DNA of 64,000 bases from Ruegeria sp. SCSIO 43209 (GCF_019904295.1 NZ_CP065359.1:2939001-3003000); one strand, 5' to 3'. Positions 1-9,796 are shown, counted from the stretch's first letter. A program made the numbers and translations. The notes: generated by a model from the letters alone, not told the origin.

Positions 1-1206
1 GTGAATATCGGATATGGCCGCGACGAGCTGGCCGATGCAGCCGCACGTCAAATGCGCGAGCTGCCGTACTATAATACTTTCTTCAAGACGACCCATACGC
101 CCGCCATTGCGCTGGCTGCAAAACTGGCTGAGCTTGCGCCAGGTGATCTGAACCATGTCTTCTTTGCCGGAAGCGGGTCCGAGGCCAACGACACCAACAT
201 CCGTCTAGTGCGCACCTATTGGGCCGAAAAAGGTCAGCCGGACAAGAACATCATCATCAGCCGCAAGAATGCCTATCACGGTTCCTCTGTTGGATCGGCG
301 TCGTTGGGTGGCATGGCAGGAATGCATGCGCAGGGCGGCATTCCAATCCCGAATATCCACCATATCAACCAGCCGAACTGGTGGGCGGAAGGCGGCGATA
401 TGAGCCCCGAGGAATTCGGCCTTGCCCGCGCGCGCGAGCTGGAAGAAGCCATTCAGGAACTGGGCGAAGATCGCGTCGCTGCTTTCATCGCCGAACCTGT
501 GCAGGGCGCAGGCGGCGTGATAATCGCACCCGACACATATTGGCCTGAAATTCAGCGCATCTGCGACAAGTACGATATACTGCTGATCGCGGATGAGGTG
601 ATCTGCGGGTTTGGCCGAACCGGCAACTGGTTCGGCTCGCAAACCGTCGGGATCAAACCGCATATCATGACAATCGCCAAGGGCCTTAGCTCAGGCTATG
701 CACCTATTGGCGGATCGATCGTCTGCGACGAAGTCGCCCGTGTCATCAGCGCCACCGAGTTCAACCATGGCTACACCTATTCCGGCCACCCGGTTGCCGC
801 AGCAGTTGCGCTCGAAAATCTGCGCATCCTCGAAGAAGAAAACGTCGTCGATCACGTGCGCAACGTGGTCGCGCCCTATATGAAAAAGAAATGGGACGCA
901 TTGGTCGAGCATCCGCTGGTCGGAGAGGCAAAGATCGCAGGCTTGATGGGGTCCATCGCATTGACGCCTGAAAAGGCAAGCCGAGCCAAGTTCGCATCAG
1001 ATCCCGGCACGATCGGATATATCTGCCGCGAACATTGCTTCAAAAACAATCTGATCATGCGTCATGTGGACGACCGCTTGGTCATCTCTCCGCCGTTGGT
1101 CATTACCCCGGCCGAAATCGATGAGATGTTCGTGCGCATTCAAAAATCGTTGGATGATGCGTTGGTTGAAATCAACGAAAAAGGTCTGATGAAGCCTGCG
1201 TCTTGA
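1..1206 (+). CDS. class III (omega) aminotransferase, 5'-truncated by the window
   Basis: PLP-dependent aminotransferase of the class III/omega family. It would move an amino group from an amine or omega-amino acid to pyruvate or a similar keto acid in the cytoplasm. Seen: the glycine-serine phosphate-binding turn GSGSEAND near residues 57-64, the cofactor aspartate in ADEVICGFGRTG (Asp198) and the Schiff-base lysine in TIAKGLSSGY (Lys227). The reading frame is open from base 1, and family members are about 455-465 residues, so roughly 55 N-terminal residues probably lie upstream. The GTG at base 1 is therefore unlikely to be the real start. The closest relatives I recognise are the Ruegeria pyruvate transaminases; the substrate cannot be read from sequence. 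Confidence 0.9.
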   Translation: MNIGYGRDELADAAARQMRELPYYNTFFKTTHTPAIALAAKLAELAPGDLNHVFFAGSGSEANDTNIRLVRTYWAEKGQPDKNIIISRKNAYHGSSVGSASLGGMAGMHAQGGIPIPNIHHINQPNWWAEGGDMSPEEFGLARARELEEAIQELGEDRVAAFIAEPVQGAGGVIIAPDTYWPEIQRICDKYDILLIADEVICGFGRTGNWFGSQTVGIKPHIMTIAKGLSSGYAPIGGSIVCDEVARVISATEFNHGYTYSGHPVAAAVALENLRILEEENVVDHVRNVVAPYMKKKWDALVEHPLVGEAKIAGLMGSIALTPEKASRAKFASDPGTIGYICREHCFKNNLIMRHVDDRLVISPPLVITPAEIDEMFVRIQKSLDDALVEINEKGLMKPAS

Positions 1207-1218
1207 TCATTAGATCAT

Positions 1219-1240
1219 GGGCGACCCAATTGGGTCGCCC
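1219..1240. terminator. perfect 22-bp palindrome between convergent genes
   Basis: An uninterrupted palindrome with GGGCGACCCA on one side and its complement on the other lies 12 bases after the aminotransferase stop and 6 bases before the stop of the minus-strand transglycosylase gene. There is no long T tract on either side. The position between two converging stops suggests a bidirectional terminator. Confidence 0.6.
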
Positions 1241-1246
1241 TGATTA

Positions 1247-2563
1247 TCAGCGCATCCTTTCCAAGAGGCCGAGCGACGGGTATCCATCCGGGATCAACCC
1301 CTGAGCAACCTGAAACGCGCGCACCGCGTTAATCGTATTTGGCCCGGTGCGCCCATCGATCCCTTGTGTATCGAAGCCCGCCTGAGTCAGCCGACGCTGT
1401 AGTTCTTTCTTTTCAGTAAAGCTCAATACGCGATCGCCACGCGGCCAATCGGCCTCAAACGGAGAGCCTCCTGCAAGCCGGTCGGACAGATGCCCGATGC
1501 CGATCACATAGGCATCGGCGCCGTTGTAGGCCTCGATCACTCTGAAATTATTGAAGATCATCAGGGCGACACCCCGACCACCCGCCGGTAACAAGATTGC
1601 TGCTTGCCCGTGATCGGGCACTGCCTTGCCCGAGTAAGCAAGAACCCCTCGGGCCGCCCATTCCGACGGCATCAGAGTGAAATCTCGCCGCGCGTTGGCG
1701 TAGTCAAAGTCGGATGGTAGTTGCACTTCGACCCCCCAAGGTTGGCCTTTGGTCCATCCATGTTTTGCCAAATAGGAAGCGGCTGATGCTAAGGCATCAG
1801 TTGGATTATCGGACCAGATCTCGCGACGCCCATCTCCATCGAAATCAACCGCGTAATCAAGAAACGAGGTCGGCATGAACTGTGTATGCCCCATCGCCCC
1901 AGCCCAACTGCCAACCATATTCTTAGGGTCGACATCCCCTGCCTGCAGTATCTGCAACGCGGCGATCAGCTGTTCCTCAAAAAAGCTTGCTCGTCGAGCA
2001 TCAAAGGCCAAAGTCGCCAGCGACCGAATGGTTTGCTTGCTTCCTCGGTAGGTGCCGAACGAAGTCTCAAGACCCCAGATCGCGGTCACGACCTCTTTTT
2101 CGACGCCGTACTGGGCTTCGATCCGGGTCAAAGTCTCGCGGTGCTTGTCTAGTCCAACGCGACCGTTGGAAATCCGCGTTTTTGAAACCGCTCCATCCAG
2201 ATATTCCCAGATCGGTTTGGAAAACTCCGCCTGATTGCGATCGCGTTTGATGATGTCACTGTCATAGGTCACCCCAGCCAACGCCCGATCCAGCGTATTG
2301 ACCGAGATGCCCTGCTCTTGCGCCCGCTTGCGAAATGCCCCCAGCCAAGCCTGAAATCGGGCATTCCCGTCTGCCGATACACGTTGCACCTCGACCTTAG
2401 GCCGCAGCACGGGCCGTACCGAGACCGTCACATCCGCCGAGGCCAGTTGCACATTGTCGACCATAGGTCGGGCCAGAGGCCGTATCGAATTTTCTGTTGT
2501 ATCCGCCTGCACGATGGATGCCCATAATGCGGCGGTCATAACGCCACCTACACACTTACGCAT
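1247..2563 (-). CDS. lytic murein transglycosylase (MltB type) with peptidoglycan-binding domain
   Basis: Periplasmic enzyme predicted to cleave the MurNAc-GlcNAc bond of peptidoglycan with formation of 1,6-anhydro ends. The 438 residues start with a signal peptide (residues 1 to about 20, cut near VQA-DT). An SLT_2/MltB-type catalytic domain follows at about 70-365, with the catalytic glutamate in AIWGLETSFG (Glu166). A PG_binding_1 domain ends the protein at about 375-436. The signal sequence has no lipobox cysteine, so it is probably soluble periplasmic rather than a lipoprotein like E. coli MltB. It converges with the aminotransferase. Confidence 0.9.
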   Translation of the reverse strand: MRKCVGGVMTAALWASIVQADTTENSIRPLARPMVDNVQLASADVTVSVRPVLRPKVEVQRVSADGNARFQAWLGAFRKRAQEQGISVNTLDRALAGVTYDSDIIKRDRNQAEFSKPIWEYLDGAVSKTRISNGRVGLDKHRETLTRIEAQYGVEKEVVTAIWGLETSFGTYRGSKQTIRSLATLAFDARRASFFEEQLIAALQILQAGDVDPKNMVGSWAGAMGHTQFMPTSFLDYAVDFDGDGRREIWSDNPTDALASAASYLAKHGWTKGQPWGVEVQLPSDFDYANARRDFTLMPSEWAARGVLAYSGKAVPDHGQAAILLPAGGRGVALMIFNNFRVIEAYNGADAYVIGIGHLSDRLAGGSPFEADWPRGDRVLSFTEKKELQRRLTQAGFDTQGIDGRTGPNTINAVRAFQVAQGLIPDGYPSLGLLERMR

Positions 2564-2633
2564 TCCGTTTTATCCTGATTACTGCTCAGAGCCGATGATA
2601 GCGCACAATCGGGATTTCTCAAAACGCAGAACG

Positions 2634-3341
2634 TCAGGTTTCCTGATCCTGTTCCTCACGTTCCGCGCGAATACGGGCAATGGCGTCACGCAATAGCGAT
2701 ACGCGATTGGGTCGGAAGCTATCCTCGGTCACATCCATGCCCTGCATACGATCCAGCCGAAACACTCGGAAATCCTGACGCAGGTGGCACCAACTCAGCA
2801 ATACGCTGGCACGGTCCATATAGACGATGCTCAGCGGATTGACCCGACGACGGGTGTCTGCGCCTTTGGCATCGGTATAGGCGAACTCGATCACGCGTTC
2901 ATCCCACGCGGCTTGGCGTAAAATGGCGACGTCAATTGTTGGCACGGCTGGCCTGTCAAATCGCGTGGCGGTCAGAACAGCATGGCTCAGCCGATGCGAC
3001 TGGCGCTGCGGCAACCGGCCCTGCAGCTTGCGTAGGGCCGCGCTTGCAGCATCCGACAGCGCCGGGTCTCCGATCAATTGCACCTCGCGCAAGCCCAACA
3101 CCAGCGCTTCGAGCTCGTCATTGGTGAAACCCAACGGCGGTAGGGTCGCATCCTCGATTAGGGTGAACCCGAACCCGGCCTCTCCGTCGATTATCGCCCC
3201 GAGACCACGCAATGCATCGATATCCCGGTGCACTGTGCGCGGCGAAACGCCTAAATCCTGCGCCAATTGAACCGACGTTCTGGGCGAGGGGCCAGATCGT
3301 AGGGCCTGCATCAACTGAAAAAGACGGGCGGTGCGGGACAT
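2634..3341 (-). CDS. YafY-type HTH and WYL-domain transcriptional regulator
   Basis: DNA-binding regulator of the HTH_11 plus WYL family. The N-terminal winged helix includes LAQDLGVSPRTVHRDIDALR (residues about 30-50). The WYL-type ligand-sensing domain fills about 130-225 and contains the WCHLRQDFRVFRLDRM motif typical of the C-terminal WYL part. I start it at the ATG at 3341 (MSRTARLFQLM), giving 235 residues; the frame is open further upstream but that extension runs into the divergent GST gene. The two genes share an 80-base divergent intergenic region, so this regulator may control the GST/DUF1801 pair and itself. Target and effector are unknown. Confidence 0.85.
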   Translation of the reverse strand: MSRTARLFQLMQALRSGPSPRTSVQLAQDLGVSPRTVHRDIDALRGLGAIIDGEAGFGFTLIEDATLPPLGFTNDELEALVLGLREVQLIGDPALSDAASAALRKLQGRLPQRQSHRLSHAVLTATRFDRPAVPTIDVAILRQAAWDERVIEFAYTDAKGADTRRRVNPLSIVYMDRASVLLSWCHLRQDFRVFRLDRMQGMDVTEDSFRPNRVSLLRDAIARIRAEREEQDQET

Positions 3342-3423
3342 AGTATAGTCTACTCTAAGCCTAATGTCAGAATCTGTCATCAGTCCGGCGTATCCATCAG
3401 GCGTCCCAACTATGGAGCTGATG

Positions 3424-4122
3424 ATGCTGACCCTTCTCACCTTCCCCTCTGCCTTTGGCCTGTTCAGCGCCAGCCCATTCTGTGTGAAAACGGCCCTGAT
3501 GCTTCAAAACGCGGGCCTGCGCTGGCAACGGTCCGATCTGCTGGATCCACGCAAGATGCCACACCAGAAGCTGCCGGTTCTGCGCACGCCTGAACGTCTG
3601 ATTCCGGACAGCGACCTGATCCGCGACTGGCTTGAGGCTCAGGGGGCCGATTTCGATGCTGGCCTGACCGACCTGCAAAAAGCCCAGTCCCGCGCACTGG
3701 TCCGCATGGCCGAGGAACACCTTTACTTTCATGTCGTGCAGGACCGTTGGGCCAATGATGAGGTTTGGCCAATCCTGCGCGATACATTCTTTACCGTCAT
3801 TCCCGCACTGATCCGCAAGCCGGTTTCGAATTCGATCCGGAAATCCGTTCTCAAGGGGCTCGCGTTTCAAGGTGTATCCCGCTTTTCGCCCGTCGAACGA
3901 CAAGACCGGCTGGAGCGCGACTTTGAGGCGATCTCGGCCTATCTTTGGCAATCGCCTTATCTGATGGGAGAGAAACCTACCTCGGCGGACATGAGCGTCG
4001 GTCCAATGCTGGCGGCGATGCGCGCGACACCATCAAACACCCCCCTGACCCGTCGGATTAAACAAGATAAACTGCTCAACAGCTATATCGACCGAATGGA
4101 GCAGGCGATCCCGCTATCATGA
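3424..4122 (+). CDS. glutathione S-transferase-like protein (FAX/metaxin-like)
   Basis: Thioredoxin-fold N-terminal domain (residues 1 to about 80, with FSASPFCVKTALML where a GST has its active-site helix) followed by an all-helical C-terminal GST domain ending in the YLMGEKPTSADMSVGPML motif. The IRKPVSNSIRKSVLKGLAFQG stretch resembles the GST families close to failed-axon-connections and metaxin proteins rather than classic detoxifying GSTs. Start chosen at 3424, where GGAG sits 7 bases upstream; in-frame ATGs at 3364, 3412 and 3421 are alternatives. Its stop overlaps the start of the next gene by four bases (ATGA), so the two are probably translationally coupled. Confidence 0.8.
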   Translation: MLTLLTFPSAFGLFSASPFCVKTALMLQNAGLRWQRSDLLDPRKMPHQKLPVLRTPERLIPDSDLIRDWLEAQGADFDAGLTDLQKAQSRALVRMAEEHLYFHVVQDRWANDEVWPILRDTFFTVIPALIRKPVSNSIRKSVLKGLAFQGVSRFSPVERQDRLERDFEAISAYLWQSPYLMGEKPTSADMSVGPMLAAMRATPSNTPLTRRIKQDKLLNSYIDRMEQAIPLS

Positions 4123-4505
4123 CAGCCTTTGAGGACAAAAAAGTCGCTGCAGCCTATGAGGCGCTACCGGAAGAGACGCGCAATGGGGCACTAGCGCTGC
4201 GCGAGTTGATCTTCGAAACTGCGGCCTCGCTGCCAAGCGCTCAGCCTCTGGAAGAAGCGTTGCGGTGGGGCCAGCCCGCCTATCTGGCGCCCAAAGGCTC
4301 GACGATTCGTTTGGGCGGACACAAGGCGGCTTGCTTTGCGTTGTTCGTACACTGCCAAAGCCGACTGATGGGGGATTTTACTTCCGCCTTTCCTGGAGAG
4401 GATCGGATCGACGGCAATCGCGCGATTCTGTTCGACCGGCCCGATCAGATTGATCCTACGCGCCATGGCTGGCTGATTGCGCGCGCGCTTACTTATCATC
4501 TCTGA
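4119..4505 (+). CDS. DUF1801 domain-containing protein
   Basis: Small cytoplasmic protein (128 residues) of the DUF1801/YdhG-like family, whose biochemical function is not established. Family features seen are EALRWGQPAYL (about residues 47-57) and the C-terminal DPTRHGWLIARALTYH. It starts within the stop codon of the GST-like gene, so the two form an operon. Its last 10 bases overlap the 3' end of rnr on the other strand, an unusual convergent overlap. Confidence 0.75.
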   Translation: MTAFEDKKVAAAYEALPEETRNGALALRELIFETAASLPSAQPLEEALRWGQPAYLAPKGSTIRLGGHKAACFALFVHCQSRLMGDFTSAFPGEDRIDGNRAILFDRPDQIDPTRHGWLIARALTYHL

Positions 4506-6754
4506 CGGCGTTTGCGTTCGACCTTGCGCTTGATCTTGTCCTTCTTGCGCTTGGTGCTGGCGGCCTTGCGCCGCGTTCCGCGCTTGGCGGGGCCACGGCC
4601 GCGCGGCAGCGCCTGATCATCGATGGACAACAACTCCAATTCCAATCCGCCCGTCACCGGCGTCGCCTCGGTCAACCGCACCGTGACACGCTGGCCAATG
4701 GCGATGATCAGCCCGGTGTCCGAGCCCATCAGCGTCCCGGCCTCTCGGTCGAAATGGAAAAACTCTCGCCCCAGCGAACGCACTGGAACCAGACCGTCCG
4801 CTCCGGTCTCGTCCATCTTCACGAAGGCACCGAACCGGGCAATACCGCTGATCCGGCCAGAAAACTCATTGCCGACCCGCTCGCTGAGATAGGCCGCCAG
4901 ATAGCGATCAGTCGTATCGCGCTCGGCCATCATCGAGCGGCGCTCGGTATCCGAAATATGGGTCGCCGTTTCTTCCAACCGTGCAATCTCATCCTCGGTC
5001 AATCCGTCCTTGCCCCAGCCATGGGCTGAGATCAGCGCGCGATGCACGATCAGATCAGCATAGCGCCGGATGGGAGAAGTGAAATGCGCATAGTTCCGCA
5101 GAGCCAGCCCAAAATGGCCGAAATTTTCGGGGTTGTAATAGGCCTGCGCCATCGACCGCAGGGTCGTCAGATTGATCAGCTCCGCATCCTCGTTACCAGC
5201 GGCGGCGTTTAGCAGCGCGTTCAGATGTCGGGTCTGCAATACCTGCCCTTTGGCGAGATTTAATCCCGCCGCCTGCGCCGTCTCTCTCAGGCTTTCCAGC
5301 TTTTCGGGCGCGGGCTCTTCGTGGACGCGGAACAGTAGCGGGCGGCGTTTGGTGATCAGGGTCTCGGCAGCGGCGACATTGGCGAGGATCATGAATTCCT
5401 CGATCAGCTTATGCGCATCCAGCCGGTCACGGAACGCGACGCTGGTCACCTCACCCGTATCGCTGAGTACGATTTTGCGCTCAGGCAGGTCCAGTTCCAG
5501 CGGCTGCCGCACGGAACGTGCCTTTTTCAGCGCAGCATAGGCGGCGTAAAGCGGATTCAGCACCGTATCCAACAGCGGCCCGGTGCGGTCGTTCGGGTTG
5601 CCGTCGATGGCCTCCTGCACCTCGGTATAATTCAGCGAGGCGGCAGAGCGCATCAGGCCGCGCACGAACCGGTGGCCGATCTTGTTGCCTTCGGCATCAA
5701 TCTGCATCCGAACCGCGATACAAGCGCGCGGCACGCCTTCGTGCAGGGAGCATAGATCGCCGGACAGGCGATCCGGCAGCATCGGCACTACGCGGTCCGG
5801 GAAGTAACTGGAGTTGCCCCGCTTGCGTGCCTCGCGATCCAGAGCCGTACTGGGTTTCACATAGGCGGCGACGTCAGCGATGGCGACCCAGATCACATGG
5901 CCACCCGGGTTCTTGGGATCGTCATCGGCATGGGCATAGCAGGCGTCGTCGTGGTCCCGTGCATCCGCAGGATCGATGGTCAGCAACGGCATATCCCGCA
6001 GGTCTTCACGACCTTTCAGTCCAACGGGTTTGGCCTTGTCGGCTTCTTCGATTACCTTGTCCGGGAAGTCGTCGGGAATACCGTGTTGGTGGATGGCGAT
6101 CAATGAGACAGCCTTGGGCGCGGTCGGATCGCCGAGCCGTTCAACAATACGCGCACGCGGCAGACCCATGCGGTTCTTGGGTCCGGCCTGTTCGGCCTCA
6201 ACCAACTCACCATCCTTGGCCCCCAGAACGGCCCCGTCCGCGACCAGCCATTCTGTCTGACCAGCCTTGTCGATGGGCACGATCCGCCCGCCTTCGGCCC
6301 CTTTGCGGAAAATGCCGACGATCTTGCGCGGGTTGGTGCCGATGCGGCGGATCAAGCGGGCTTCGTAATTGTGATCTTCCTCATGCACCACGGTCAGGCG
6401 GGCCAGAATGCGGTCACCCTCACCCAGCGCCGGATCGCTGGCACGCGTTACGAGCAGAACGATGGGCTCGACCCCCTCACCGTGCCACTCCAACGGGCGC
6501 GCAAACAGGTCGCCATCTACGTTCGGGGCCTTCACCTGCAACACGCTGACCGGCGGCAGACGATCCGGATCGCGATAGCTGCGGTTGCGTTTTTCCAGAT
6601 GGCCGTCGGCCTCAAGTTCTTTCAGGATACGCTTCAGATCGATCCGATCCGCGCCCTTGATGCCAAAAGCCTTGGCAATATCACGTTTCGAGGTCAGGGT
6701 AGGGTTCGCCGAGATCCAGTCGAGGACCTCTTGCTTGGTCGGAATGCGTGTCAT
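4496..6754 (-). CDS. rnr: ribonuclease R
   Basis: Processive 3'-5' exoribonuclease of the RNB family that degrades structured RNA and takes part in RNA quality control. Domain order in 752 residues: N-terminal winged helix (HTH_12, about 1-65), cold-shock domains (about 70-220), the RNB catalytic domain with the metal-binding aspartates in DPADARDHDD (residues 261-270), an S1 domain (about 635-715) and a basic lysine/arginine-rich tail typical of RNase R, not RNase II. It is last in a probable minus-strand run dapE, DUF2064 gene, rnr, with 57 bases separating it from the gene upstream. The 3' end overlaps the DUF1801 gene by 10 bases. Confidence 0.95.
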   Translation of the reverse strand: MTRIPTKQEVLDWISANPTLTSKRDIAKAFGIKGADRIDLKRILKELEADGHLEKRNRSYRDPDRLPPVSVLQVKAPNVDGDLFARPLEWHGEGVEPIVLLVTRASDPALGEGDRILARLTVVHEEDHNYEARLIRRIGTNPRKIVGIFRKGAEGGRIVPIDKAGQTEWLVADGAVLGAKDGELVEAEQAGPKNRMGLPRARIVERLGDPTAPKAVSLIAIHQHGIPDDFPDKVIEEADKAKPVGLKGREDLRDMPLLTIDPADARDHDDACYAHADDDPKNPGGHVIWVAIADVAAYVKPSTALDREARKRGNSSYFPDRVVPMLPDRLSGDLCSLHEGVPRACIAVRMQIDAEGNKIGHRFVRGLMRSAASLNYTEVQEAIDGNPNDRTGPLLDTVLNPLYAAYAALKKARSVRQPLELDLPERKIVLSDTGEVTSVAFRDRLDAHKLIEEFMILANVAAAETLITKRRPLLFRVHEEPAPEKLESLRETAQAAGLNLAKGQVLQTRHLNALLNAAAGNEDAELINLTTLRSMAQAYYNPENFGHFGLALRNYAHFTSPIRRYADLIVHRALISAHGWGKDGLTEDEIARLEETATHISDTERRSMMAERDTTDRYLAAYLSERVGNEFSGRISGIARFGAFVKMDETGADGLVPVRSLGREFFHFDREAGTLMGSDTGLIIAIGQRVTVRLTEATPVTGGLELELLSIDDQALPRGRGPAKRGTRRKAASTKRKKDKIKRKVERKRRQR

Positions 6755-6811
6755 GAGTTTGGCCTAGCACGAGCATGCAACCGCGTCATGGTCAAAAAGC
6801 GGTGCCTCATG

Positions 6812-7387
6812 TCAGCCGTGCAGATCGGCCACGGTATCCACATCGCGCAGATGATCCAGCAACGCCACCCGACGCCCGGGAATCGAAGCCAACGTGTCGG
6901 CCAACGCATGTCTCGTCGACCAACGCACGTCTTGGAACAGCCCCGAAGGCAGCGCCCCATAGCGCTGCGCACCGACCAGCCAATAGCCACCATCCGGGGC
7001 GGGCCCGAACACCATCTCAGCCCGGCCCAACGCGCGAAAAGCCCGCGCAATGTGACCCCGTGTAATGCCCGGAATATCCGCACCGATCAGGCACACCGGA
7101 CCATCGGGAGCACCGCGCAACATCCGCCCCATGCGGTCGCCCAGATCTCCGCGCCCCTGAGGCTTCCGGGGTAAATCAACAGGCCAGACCCGACTGTTCA
7201 TTCCCTCCCTATCCGGAGAGACCGCCAGTACAATCTGCCAGCGCGGATCACGCAGACGCCGGATCAGAGATCGCGTTTGATGCCGAAACCACCAAGCAGC
7301 CCTAACCAGGCCGATATCACGCCCCAAACGGGTCTTGACCCGCCCTGGACGTGGCTCTTTCACCATAATGACCAGCGTTTTCTGCAT
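6812..7387 (-). CDS. TIGR04282/DUF2064 family glycosyltransferase-like protein
   Basis: 191-residue member of the DUF2064 family, which has a GT-A nucleotide-sugar transferase fold. Some members are called arsenosugar biosynthesis glycosyltransferases, but the substrate here is unknown. Seen: MVKEPRPGRVKTRLGRDIG at the N-terminus (nucleotide-binding region), the metal-binding-type motif LIGADIPGI and the family signature FGPAPDGGYWLVG. The start codon lies 3 bases after the dapE stop, so it is co-transcribed with dapE. No arsenic genes are nearby, so the arsenosugar label should not be taken as function. Confidence 0.8.
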   Translation of the reverse strand: MQKTLVIMVKEPRPGRVKTRLGRDIGLVRAAWWFRHQTRSLIRRLRDPRWQIVLAVSPDREGMNSRVWPVDLPRKPQGRGDLGDRMGRMLRGAPDGPVCLIGADIPGITRGHIARAFRALGRAEMVFGPAPDGGYWLVGAQRYGALPSGLFQDVRWSTRHALADTLASIPGRRVALLDHLRDVDTVADLHG

Positions 7388-7390
7388 GGA

Positions 7391-8530
7391 TCAGGCGAAG
7401 TAATCCGTCAGAATACGGGAATAGATCGCCTTGAGTTGATGAATTCGCGCCACTTCGACACATTCATCGACCTGATGCATGGTGCGCCCGACCAGACCAA
7501 ACTCGACCACCGGGCAATGATCTTTGATGAAGCGGGCATCCGAGGTCCCGCCGGTGGTCGAAAGCGCGGGGCGGATATTGGTTTCTGCCTTAACAGCATG
7601 AGCTACCAGATCAGACAATGCCCCCGGAGGGGTCAGAAAGCTTTCACCCGAAATCTTGATCCGGGTCTCGACATCGACGCCGAACGCCTCGGCAACGGCG
7701 GCTGCCTCGGATTGCAACCAATCGCTCAAACTGGCCCCTGAATGCAGGTCATTGAACCGGATGTTCACTGTCCCAGAACATTGCGCCGGGATCACATTTG
7801 TCGCCGGATTACCGGTGTCGATCGTGACAACCGCCAAGGTCGAGGCGTCAAAGTGGTCGGTCCCCTGATCCAATTCGTGGCTGGCCAGCCGATCCATCAG
7901 CCGTGCCATCGCGGGCACCGGGTTCTTCGCCCGATGCGGATAGGCCGAATGCCCCTGCACTCCGGTCACAGTGAACCACGCAGTCATCGAACCGCGCCGG
8001 CCGATCTTCATCATTTCGCCCATCGTGTTCGGGCAAGTGGGTTCGCCCACCAGACAAACCGACATCCGCTCATCCGTTGCGGCCATATGATCCAGCAAAG
8101 CGACCGTGCCATCCAGCGCGTCGCCTTCTTCATCACCTGTGATCGTCAGGATCACTGCCCCATCCGGGGGCGTGTCACGCACAAAATCGATAGCCGCTGC
8201 CGCAAATGCTGCCACGCCCGATTTCATATCCGTCGCGCCCCGGCCGTACATCACCCCGTCCCGGACCTCGGCGCCGAAAGGAGGCATGGTCCAGGCTGCT
8301 TCATCCCCTACCGGAACCACATCCGTATGACCATTAAAGCCAAAGCTGCGCGCGTGACCCTTCTGCCCCCACCGGGCGAAGAGGTTGCAGGTTCCACCTC
8401 GATCTACGCGAGTGCAATAAAATCCGGCCTCCTCCAGCACTTGCTGCAGCAAGACCAAAGCCCCGCCTTCATCGGGTGTGACCGATGGGCAACGGATCAG
8501 ATTTGCTGTCAGCTCAACTGGATCGGTCAT
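7391..8530 (-). CDS. dapE: succinyl-diaminopimelate desuccinylase
   Basis: M20 metallopeptidase-fold enzyme that removes succinate from N-succinyl-L,L-diaminopimelate in lysine and peptidoglycan synthesis. Seen: metal-ligand motif [11 protein letters not shown], the [14 protein letters not shown] motif carrying the catalytic glutamate, and the C-terminal [10 protein letters not shown] motif. The ATG at 8530 gives 379 residues, the usual length, with AGAGG about 7 bases upstream. An in-frame extension to 8794 exists but shows no family similarity. It works with dapD at 12387-13214, which is a separate transcription unit. First gene of the run leading to rnr. Confidence 0.95.
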   Translation of the reverse strand: MTDPVELTANLIRCPSVTPDEGGALVLLQQVLEEAGFYCTRVDRGGTCNLFARWGQKGHARSFGFNGHTDVVPVGDEAAWTMPPFGAEVRDGVMYGRGATDMKSGVAAFAAAAIDFVRDTPPDGAVILTITGDEEGDALDGTVALLDHMAATDERMSVCLVGEPTCPNTMGEMMKIGRRGSMTAWFTVTGVQGHSAYPHRAKNPVPAMARLMDRLASHELDQGTDHFDASTLAVVTIDTGNPATNVIPAQCSGTVNIRFNDLHSGASLSDWLQSEAAAVAEAFGVDVETRIKISGESFLTPPGALSDLVAHAVKAETNIRPALSTTGGTSDARFIKDHCPVVEFGLVGRTMHQVDECVEVARIHQLKAIYSRILTDYFA

Positions 8531-8737
8531 ATTGGGCCTCTTGTCCTTAGGGGTGCCTGTGTTCGTGCACAGATTCAACGAATTGCCCGGATTGCCAACC
8601 CCGAATAGTCGAATTCCGAGACCGAATGCCCAAGCGGCTTGATTTTGCACCCCAACAAAACATGAGCGTTGACCCAGCGGCTGCCTTGCCGCGCTGCCCT
8701 TAAGTGCGTTAGAGGGCCGCGAAACAGGTGATTCCAC

Positions 8738-9796
8738 ATGAAGCGTGTCTTCTTCGCATTGATCTGCCTGACTTTCGCGACTCTTGCGCAGCAAAGCCAG
8801 GCCCAGTCTCTTACGGTTACAACAGTAACCCGTCCTCCGTTCTCATTTGTCGAGGACGGTGCCCAGACCGGTTTCTCAATGGATCTTCTGGCGGCACTGT
8901 CTGAATCGCTCGGCTGGGAATACTCGATCAACCGCGTCGAGACATTTGGAGAAATGTTGGGCGCGGTTCAGGATGGCTCTGCCGATCTGGCGATCGCTAA
9001 TATATCGATCACCGCCTTGCGCGAAACCCGAATGGATTTCACACAACCGATATTTGAGGCCGGATTACAGATCATGGTCCCGTCAGAGGCCGCTCGCCAG
9101 CCATCGCTGTTGCACGCTTTGCTGTCTCGGGAATTGTTCATCGCCATCGGGCTGGCCTTTGCGATCCTGCTTGGTGGCGGCATGCTGATGTGGAGTTTTG
9201 AGAAACGCGCGCAGCCCTACTTTGATCGCAAATTGAATGAGGCGTGGTTCCCGTCGTTCTGGTGGGCCCTCAACCTGGTGGTGAATGGTGGCTTTGAAGA
9301 GCGGATGCCGCGCACCCCGTTTGGCCGCCTGTTGGGTGTAGTACTGGTGGTGTCATCCCTATTCATCGTCTCCGTTTTCACGGCCCGGATCACCTCGGTG
9401 ATGACGGTGGACGCAATCACCGGCAGCGTCAATTCGGTCAACGACCTTTACGGCAAACAGGTCGGGACGATTTCCGATTCAACCGCCGCCAGTTTCCTGA
9501 ACCGGCGCGAGATCGACTATACCGGCTATGGCGATCTGCAGGACATGCTGAACGCGTTTGAGAATAAGGATTTGGATGCGGTCGTTTTCGACGCTCCGAT
9601 CCTGTCCTATTATGCCAGCCACGAAGGGCGCAGAATGGCGACAATGACCGGGGGCATCTTCCTGCGTGAAAACTATGGGATCGCATTTCCAACCGGATCG
9701 CCATTGGTCGAAGACGTCAATCAGGCGCTGCTGTCCCTGCGCGAAGACGGCACCTATGACGAAATCTATCGCAAGTGGTTCGGGGTGAGAAACTAA
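8738..9796 (+). CDS. ionotropic glutamate receptor-like protein (solute-binding domain plus ion-channel segment)
   Basis: Membrane protein built like prokaryotic GluR0: signal peptide (1 to about 22), first half of a type-3 periplasmic solute-binding domain (about 24-125), helix [20 protein letters not shown] (about 133-153), a pore-loop-like segment around [17 protein letters not shown] (175-191), a second helix (about 195-217), then the second half of the binding domain to residue 352. This S1-M1-P-M2-S2 order is diagnostic. The filter position reads VVNGGFEE (181-188) instead of the TVGYG motif of potassium-selective GluR0, so selectivity or even conduction is uncertain. It stands alone, divergent from dapE. 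Its stop overlaps the 3' end of the next minus-strand gene by four bases. Confidence 0.85.
   Translation: MKRVFFALICLTFATLAQQSQAQSLTVTTVTRPPFSFVEDGAQTGFSMDLLAALSESLGWEYSINRVETFGEMLGAVQDGSADLAIANISITALRETRMDFTQPIFEAGLQIMVPSEAARQPSLLHALLSRELFIAIGLAFAILLGGGMLMWSFEKRAQPYFDRKLNEAWFPSFWWALNLVVNGGFEERMPRTPFGRLLGVVLVVSSLFIVSVFTARITSVMTVDAITGSVNSVNDLYGKQVGTISDSTAASFLNRREIDYTGYGDLQDMLNAFENKDLDAVVFDAPILSYYASHEGRRMATMTGGIFLRENYGIAFPTGSPLVEDVNQALLSLREDGTYDEIYRKWFGVRN

Noticed and set aside
5518..6549. 343-codon plus-strand open frame opposite rnr
   Set aside because: Arginine/proline-rich translation with no domain pattern, lying antisense to RNase R.
8531..8794. N-terminal extension of dapE to base 8794
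   Set aside because: The in-frame residues have no similarity to desuccinylases and would overlap the divergent receptor gene; the ATG at 8530 has a ribosome-binding site.
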